Assembly (NCBI GenBank): GCA_963930655.1 | Contig: OZ005618.1 | Span: forward strand, 20,682,501-20,746,500 | Source of the DNA: Myrica gale | Taxonomy: Eukaryota > Streptophyta > Magnoliopsida > Fagales > Myricaceae | Direction of reading: 5' to 3' | DNA: 64,000 nt | Shown here: positions 56,810 through 64,000 of the stretch, piece by piece | Layout of the letters: each line of letters starts with the position of its first letter | Numbering within the stretch: position 1 is the first letter of the stretch | The notes under the pieces: model-generated | Database searches by the model: none | What the model was told of the DNA's origin: nothing | Seen by the model: the letters and a program-made list of their open reading frames with translations, nothing else | Position numbers and translations under genes: made by a program

Positions 56810-59800
56810 TTAGGAGTGCCCAAAGTTCTCAAGTATTTCTGAGAAAATGACACACCCTGCCCCTCCAATGATGACTGAAAGAGTTAGCCTTCCTCCTGGA
56901 ACCAGTTGTGGCAGCTTCACAGATGGGGATGAATTTGAGTACCTTTCCGACCAGGACATTGCAGCAGGGAGGACTCCAAACAATACCAATACTAACAAAA
57001 ACATGAAACAGGGAACAGTCAAATAGGTTAGGTCCAAAAGTTCTAAGAGGCATTTAACAAAAGAATTAATTTTGTAACGACCCAAGGACAAGCACTAGCC
57101 ACATCTGTGCTTTGACTTCAAAAGGACTAGTCAAGGTTGCTTTAGAAGCCCCTTGGATCATTATAAAGCCCAGTTCAACCTAGTAAGGTCCCAATGTGGG
57201 ACTTGGCCCTTATAGAACTCATCTCTCATTCATTCTCCTCTCCCACTCCATGTGGGATTCGGGGTATCACAATATCCCCCACTTAAATCCTTGACGTCCT
57301 CGTCAAGGCCCACCAAGCCTACATTGGTGGTTACTAGGACCGCTCTGATACCATTTGTAACGACCCAAGGACAAGCACTAGCCACATCTGTGCTTTGACT
57401 TCAAAAGGACTAGTCAAGGTTGCTTTAGAAGCCCCTTGGATCATTATAAAGCCCAGTTCAACCTAGTAAGGTCCCAATGTGGGACTTGGCCCTTATAGAA
57501 CTCATCTCTCATTCATTCTCCTCTCCCACTCCATGTGGGATTCGGGGTATCACAAATTTAATGGACGAAACCAAACTCAAAATTCCTTTTTTAAAAATAT
57601 TTTTTTTAGAAAAGTCACTTTGAGCCCTCTAACTACTAATGCAATTTCAAATAGGAGTCCAAAGTACAAATCTTAACACATTAAGCCTTCCAACTTCCAC
57701 AATTAATCAAATTGCGCTATGAAATAAAATCTGATAGTCAAAACCATGCCACATGACTTATTTATAATACACGTGGCACACGTTTGATTGTTGGATCTTT
57801 TTTAGGGGTGTAAATTGATGAAATTTTGTAGTACTTGGACTCAGTGTGTCAAAGGTGGTACTTGAGACCGCCCCTATTTGAGATTGCTTTGATAGTTTGA
57901 GGGCACAAAATGACTTTTTTTACCCTTTTTTTTCTTTTTTTTCCATTAGTATGGGATTATGCCAGTTTGACGGGAATAATTTTCTAGCTGTTTTGCAGGG
58001 GGAACGTTACCGCTACGATGGTATGAGCATATTCTAACCTAAAGTTAAGCTAAATGGTTAGAACTGATACTGATGTCGAGTTAGCGACAAAAAAAAAATA
58101 CAACCTAGAATTACCTCCATATGTTCCAGCAAAATCCAGGGCTTTGAAAAATATTTCTGGGTCTAGCAACGATAGTAACAGTGGAGGAACCAAAGTCAAG
58201 AGGTATGGTATAGGCCGGCTCTGTCCAGATGGGATTTTAAGCACTGAATATTCATCAAATGAAAAAGATAAGATATTTAAAAAACAGAATATATATGACA
58301 AAGACTAGAGTATGGGTTCATTAACAATGAGATATCACATAATTGACAGAAAATGTAGACCAGAATACGGTTTCTAAGGAATGAGATCCACATTGATAAA
58401 AAAACGGATATGGTATGTAGGATTGCTTGGCATTTCCAGGATGACAGACACATTTCCATACATGTGGAAACAATTTGACTCTTCATATTTTTTGCCATTG
58501 TAGGGTCTCTAGTCATGGATGTAAGTGAAATGGTTTGCTTTACAAAATGCTGATGAAGAACATCTCTACATTTTTCATCAATTTCCTCATCACCAGAAGT
58601 TATGATCAACTGAAAGAATTGAAAGAAAAGAGTAAATCTGGAGGAGAATTTATTGTCTTTCTCCCTGATTCTGCTGTCCCCCCCCCCCTCTCGCTCTCTC
58701 TCTCTCAGGGTCCTCCATAAACAAACCATCAGCTGCACTCTCTGATAACTATTCTTAGATGGCAGCGCTGCCCAACTGCCAACACCAGAAACTCAAACTC
58801 CCATTAAGCAATCAATAATCACCACAGACACTAACACCGCATTACACAAGAACCGGCATTATCCTTGTCTCTCTTCATTATATTGAGGTCAATCCCTTCC
58901 ACCCACACAACTGACAGCATATCAATTTTATTACCATCATTGCTTCACCATCAAGTTTTGGCCAATAGACGCCCTATGAAGGGAGAAGATGATTATTTAG
59001 ATTGTATTGTTACACTCACGAAAGTTGGAAAGTGAAAAACAAATAACTGGGTATGTTGGACCATTAAAAGATGGGGAGTATGCTAAGTTTCCTTGGCCGG
59101 ACACGAACACACATGTGGTACTGTGGTGTAATTAATTAAGAAAGAAAGCTTCTGACACCCATTGAGGACAACATGAATCATACTTTTCAAACGATCATAT
59201 CTTTACTTAATAACAATTACTCAACTAATAGCGAAGCCAATAAGTGGCTTCTACTGATCTGAGTAATGTATAGATTGAAAATTAGAAAGCACTGAGCCAG
59301 TAATACATTTCTATGAAGAAACGGATATGATCTTTGTTTAGTCAAGTGGGAAACAAAGAGAACTTACAGTCTGCAAGAAAGTCAGCCAGACCCAAAATAA
59401 ATCCAATGTAAGATGTAGAAATTGCAAGCAGTGAGAACACTTGGACGATAGGCTGCAGATTATATAAATTTCATAAAAAACTTTATATGTATGTTAAATA
59501 CATGCTGTTTGAAGCTCGGCGATATTTCATGTTTGACTTACTCCAACAACTCCATTTGCAGATTGCATCTGTTGCAATGGGTCCATGACTTGGCCTGAGC
59601 CCATTTCAGGACTCGTAATGCTTCCCAGAATAACCGCATTCCAGACAAGAAATAAAACAAGGGGTATAGCTGTGCCTAGGACTATGGCAGTCCTGCAACA
59701 TAACAAATTGAAGATGTACTAATATATGTAGTTTTGAAGGGGCAGTTAAGAATAGAGATAACAAGCACTTCACCTTGAGAATGCCTTATCAGACAAGAAA

Positions 59801-62800
59801 ATTTTGATAGGCAGGTAAATCTCACCTATAAACGACAACCTTTTTCTAGAATTTGGGATATGACTAAAAATATTATGTACCAAAAGCAAATGAGGAAGTT
59901 GAGATAAAAAGAAGGGACTCCACTTAGCAGCTCAGAAGAGTCTTGTAGGACACATACTAATCATGAGAAATCCTACGAAGTACTGAGTGATCTTCAAACA
60001 TTATAACAACCAACATACTAATCATGAGAAATCCTTCCATTTCTGGTGTACAATATTGCAGGTACATATCTCAATGATCAACCAACACGTGACATATGGA
60101 ATATGTTAGTATCAAGAAAAGGTATGATTAGTTATCATGTTTACAATTACTCTAAAGTTGGTAATCAATATGTATGACATCTAGAATATGCTAATTTTCA
60201 TATAAGGCAAAGTGGTGATGATAAGATTTGCACCTTACTTTGGACAGGTTTCCTTCAAGATTCGTACAAAGAACGGGTACTACGTTCTGGAGAAAGAATA
60301 TATAAATTGTCATGATCGTTTCTGTGATGAATTACTGCAGGTTCTGTGATGTTACCTGGTAAACAAATGAAAGTGCAATAATTGGAATACTCATAGGAAC
60401 CGCTTCAAAGTTGGCTTTCAGAAGTGCATCCCATTGTAGGTTTCCACTTCCAACAGTCTGAAAAGGAGAAACTTATTCATTCTTAATTTGCAAAAAAAAA
60501 CCTCACCGCAGAATTTATTCAGTTATGAGGTCAGCAGTGCATATGGAATATGTTAGTTACACAAAAGATCAGACAAATAAACCAATGTGAGCGACAATGC
60601 AAAAGAGATTGTTGTTTGTCCTTATTCTAAACTCAATTTTTTTTTTCTTTTAATGTCCATCTGGAGTTGCATGAAACAGAATTAACTATATTCCAAACAT
60701 CATTTGCAAGAAATTCTAAAAAGAAGTTTCCTTTCTCCACTTACGATAATATGGCATGGTCACAAATTATCAGTGTGATAGATCTAAGCCCATCATGTTT
60801 TTCATAAAATCTTCTTTGTACGTTTGAATATTCATTTCCTTGCATCTTTCAATCAAACTAAAAAAAGTAGTCTGTAAAGAGAGAGTATTACCACAAGAGC
60901 TACAAAAGAAACAGTTATTCCTAATACGAGAACTCCATTTACAGCACCGATAAACCGCTGGCTACAAGTGAAGATAAGTTTACAGTCAACCTCCAGCCTC
61001 ATAGGAAAGAAAATGGAAAGGAAAAAGAGTTCAGAGGTTCAAAAAATTCATCCAGCAGCTCTGGTTACAAGGTTTAGACTTCTTATTTATCGGTGGTTTG
61101 GCATTGAAGGTTTCAAAATGGTGGAGGAGCTATCTATATCAGTTTACCGTTCAATCGAGTTTCTATTAGACTAAAGGGTTTTGTATGTCATACATCATCC
61201 AGCACGTATGAATGGAAGTTGGAATCAGATTACGCATATATAACTGTGCAGAGAAACGATCACTCATAGGATTATTTTACCCAATCCTGCCCGACCAGTT
61301 AAAAACATAGTAACCAGATAGATGTAGGAGCTTTTAATGCTTATAGAGGTGTAGAGAGTTGAACCTGGAGGCAGAAGTTGAAAGCCAGACAACCTGTCAG
61401 CCGGGATGTACATGTTTATTGTTATGCCATACCTAAACTATTTGAAGAATTCCGAAACCAGCAAAAGGTGACCTTGTTTTTTACGCTAATAAAATTTAAT
61501 GCCATGACAATGTTTCTGGGTGCGTGTTGCATTCAAGAGATAGGACATTGCTAACTAACAGTTTTCATATAATTTTTCCCCCTTTAGTTTTTGTGATCCT
61601 TGATAATTTGATACACATAATTATATTGTTCCAAATTTATGTCATCATATTTTTAGTTTTAGATGTTGTACCTATGACTTTGAAAATTCTTTTTCAGATC
61701 ATAAACTCAGTCATCAAGTTGGTCTTGGAAGGGATGAAGCACCATGTGAGCCTCATTGGCTTCTATTTTTGTATTATGTTTGTCCTTAGTTTATTTTAAA
61801 CAGAGAGAGTGGTCAGATCCCTCTGGAGTCAGGTTGTACACCACTGACCTACACCTTAACCTGCCTGACATCAAATCCAGCTTTCATAACATAAATAGGA
61901 TTAGTGAGTGGCAGAGTTAACAACATAAATTGTTCAACTTACACAAGCTATTGACTTTACACCCTTAGAAGAAGAAAGAAGGGCTAACCTTCCGAAGTAG
62001 CATATGCATCCAAAGATAAATGAAAACAAAGTTGCACTCTCCCATCTGCAACCATAATGTATGTGGCCGTCAACACCTAAGAAACACACAAAATTTACTA
62101 CACAGACTACAGGTTCGGAAGGCCTGAAACAAAGGTGACATTTAGAAACACAGAGAAAGATAGAGATACGCTCCATACAATGGAATGCCGAGAAAATTCG
62201 TCAAAATATCTGAGGAACGTGACACGTAGGCCACAAGAAGGGCATAATGTATAAATATGTAAGACCAACTGCAATACAGCAAACACAACAATCAAAATTT
62301 GACAAAACAAGGCACATGAATGGAGCTGTAGAGTCATATTTAAATGCATGAATGGCGAGGAGGAAGAAGAGCTTTTTTTTTGAGCCAGGAGGAAAAATGG
62401 CAAGAGAAAAAGCACTTGAGGAAGAACAATAGAAGCTGCTCAAGGAAAAAGAAAAAAAATTTCTCGCTAATCTTGATCAGCCTTTTCCATGAACATAATT
62501 AAATAAGAACATTGAGACTATAAAAATACTCGGTAACAGAACTAGAAGAAGAGTAACTGATAAATCGTATCTTTTGTACTTACCCAAAAAAAAATCATGA
62601 CTTTTGCACATTAAATCAATTGGATTTTGATAATCAGCTGCAATCCCTGTGTATTAAAAGTTTATAGGACACGTGAAGCTTACCAAGCAATTTGAACTCC
62701 TGCAGTCCCCAGAGTTCGCATGGCCATTGATACCTGAAATGATTCACCAGGTAAATGAACTATGTAATCTTTAAACCCTTTTAAAATGTTTGGTGTAAGA

Positions 62801-64000
62801 CAAATTAAAAGCGCAATAATATGTCATTAAGTGAATATGATGCATAATTTATACCAGAGGTCAACATGGAATTTCAGACAAGAACTAGAGAGACAAGTCA
62901 ACCAAACCTCTAAAATTATGAAAAGAATACCACGGTGTTCCACTTTACATACCCTAATCTTATGATGTAGTCGGTACAAAGGTCGAGCCAGGTACAATTA
63001 TCCAGGAGATATTTTGGCAAATACTAAGCTATTAAGGTTGCGTTGCAACCAAAAATTTTATCATTATTAAAAATTTAACACAATAAAAAATTATAATATA
63101 ATTTCTCCCCCCATCAAATCATTACTTTTCACTATAATAAATATAAAAAATTATCTCTCTCTTCACTTTTCACCAAATCCAAGACCCTAAAATTTTAACA
63201 ATCAAACACAACCTAAGTGCAGCTTATTTTTGGCATAATTATCTGCCTGTAAGAATCTATGTTCTAATGCGATAGGCTAGAGTTCACAGCCAAGCTAAGA
63301 ACCTGATAATTTATCTTTGTGCACATATCTCTTTTGTCCTTGACTACAAGACAGGACTAACACTTCTTTGGCTCTTAATCAAGGGATTCAAGAAGAACAT
63401 GCTGTTCCACTCTAGGAATTTATTGCAAACATTGTTGAAAAGACACGGAACTTACTAATGATACTCCACCAGAACCCAGTTCGCACATTGTGTTCACATT
63501 TACTTCAGCTATGAGCAGCCCTGTTACAACCTGCATCGATTCAAATCTACCACACATTCACACTTTCACAAACGAGAGAGAGAGTGAAGTTAACACTTTT
63601 ACCATAAAACCCCAACAAAGGATGCATGTAACAGCAGAGGCTAGAAATCCAGCTTCTTGCGTCACCGCAGGAATTGCAAGGATCCCCGCGCCCACCTAAT
63701 GAATTTTACAGCATTCAGCCGAATGTGAGTCACATTAAAGCGCACTTCATATTATAGCAAAAATGCAAGGCAAGACAAAGCAGTGAAAAAGCTTGAAAAA
63801 TTATTAATCTTTACTGAAGTCCAACATTTACGGTGTCTAAGATCACAAATTCGCGTACTAATGGGTGCAATCCTTCCATTAACTCTACATACACTGCGTA
63901 GAAAATCATAGTACATTAACAGAAAAGCGTCGTACCGTCGTGCCGGCGACGAGGAAAATTGCACTTGACAGGCTACCTGACAATACGAGAGACAGAGACA
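56810..64000 (-). CDS. Tryptophan/tyrosine permease family protein (At2g33260-like), 5' end beyond window
   Basis: Membrane amino-acid transporter of the aromatic permease (Trp_Tyr_perm) family; plant members are predicted to be plastidial. Thirteen exons are visible with consistent phases: 63936-64000 (partial), 63603-63695, 63456-63530, 62684-62733, 62170-62268, 61989-62045, 60892-60961, 60356-60457, 60234-60286, 59542-59692, 59368-59452, 58115-58243, 56810-56991. They give 402 residues to the TAA. Landmarks in order: SSAIFLVAGTTVGAGILAIP, LLIAEVNVNT, VSMAMRTLG, SYIFIHYALLVAYVSRSSDI, ESATLFSFIFGCICYFGS, RFIGAVNGVLVLGI, QWDALLKANFEAVPMSIPII, PVLCTNLEGNLSKVR, TAIVLGTAIPLVLFLVWNAV, TSYIGFILGLADFL, PYLLTLVPPLLLSLLDPEIF, LFGVLPAAMSWSERY. 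About ten or eleven membrane segments. Reading frame intact. The last intron holds a TRIM; the third visible intron holds a MITE. The transit peptide and start lie outside the window. Confidence 0.93.
57073..57554 (-). mobile_element. TRIM retrotransposon in the last intron of the permease gene
   Basis: Two 199-bp direct repeats (57073-57271, 57356-57554), near-identical, enclose 84 bp. On the minus strand each LTR runs from TGTGATACCCCGAATCC to GGGTCGTTACA. It is followed by the primer site TGGTATCAGAGC (exact match to the initiator tRNA-Met complement) and, before the far LTR, a purine tract AAGTGGGGGA. AATTT is duplicated on both sides (57068-57072, 57555-57559). Non-coding. Same orientation as the host gene. 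Confidence 0.95.
63036..63213. mobile_element. MITE in an intron of the permease gene
   Basis: 178 bp, from GGTTGCGTTG to CACAACC, flanked by TAA on both sides (63033-63035, 63214-63216), the TWA-type target of PIF/Harbinger elements. A related interior occurs at 46018-46205. Confidence 0.65.

Noticed and set aside
58050..58308. Plus-strand ORF of 84 aa
   Set aside because: Antisense shadow of permease exon 58115-58243.
61524..62443. Several ORFs of 80-102 aa on both strands
   Set aside because: They are intron sequence or out-of-frame readings across permease exons 61989-62045 and 62170-62268.

Overview
This is plant nuclear DNA, most likely from a eudicot. Genes have introns with GT...AG borders. 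The three well-behaved genes are plant-type: translation elongation factor 1-beta, a zinc-ribbon/RING-H2 E3 ligase of the RHC1A type, and a plastid-type tryptophan/tyrosine permease. The rest is AT-rich and packed with plant transposon classes: hAT, CACTA, Mutator-like, TRIM, copia and MITEs. I cannot name the species from sequence alone.

Layout. (1) 1-37.9 kb is a decaying tandem array. It is built from copies of a small minus-strand gene encoding a secreted six-cysteine protein, together with its non-coding flanks. Three copies are intact (3276-3806, 19644-20162, 34697-35227). At least seven are broken by nonsense codons, frameshifts, truncation or a transposon (1-296, 6737-7030, 11097-12309, 14061-14552, 16215-16664, 24660-24950, 29506-29969). 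The array grew by block duplication: 1-3971 repeats at 16369-20329, and 3972-7092 repeats at 21853-25026. A diverged third unit lies at 29.5-37.9 kb. The third unit was invaded by a 2.44-kb CACTA element and two solo LTRs, and its paralogous units preserve the empty sites. (2) 38-46 kb is a transposon and gene-fragment graveyard. It holds a BAHD acyltransferase pseudogene split by a fold-back element, a TRIM, an AT-rich minisatellite, a 3.3-kb Pack-MULE-like element carrying ankyrin and LRR-extensin fragments, and an 0.8-kb hAT element. (3) 46.3-64 kb is gene-bearing: EF1-beta (plus, six exons), the RING E3 ligase (plus, single coding exon), a captured PP2C fragment, and the permease (minus, 13 visible exons, 5' end beyond the window).

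The genes of part 3 are housekeeping or regulatory and show no functional link to each other. The interesting biology is the cysteine-rich family. It has a conserved signal peptide and Pro/Ser-rich linker, an invariant cysteine frame (C-x7-C-x31-C-x7-C-x21-C-x13-C) and a fast-diverging mature domain. With many dead copies and mosaic duplicates, this is the birth-and-death pattern expected of apoplastic defence or recognition peptides. I do not recognise a named family, so that function is inference.
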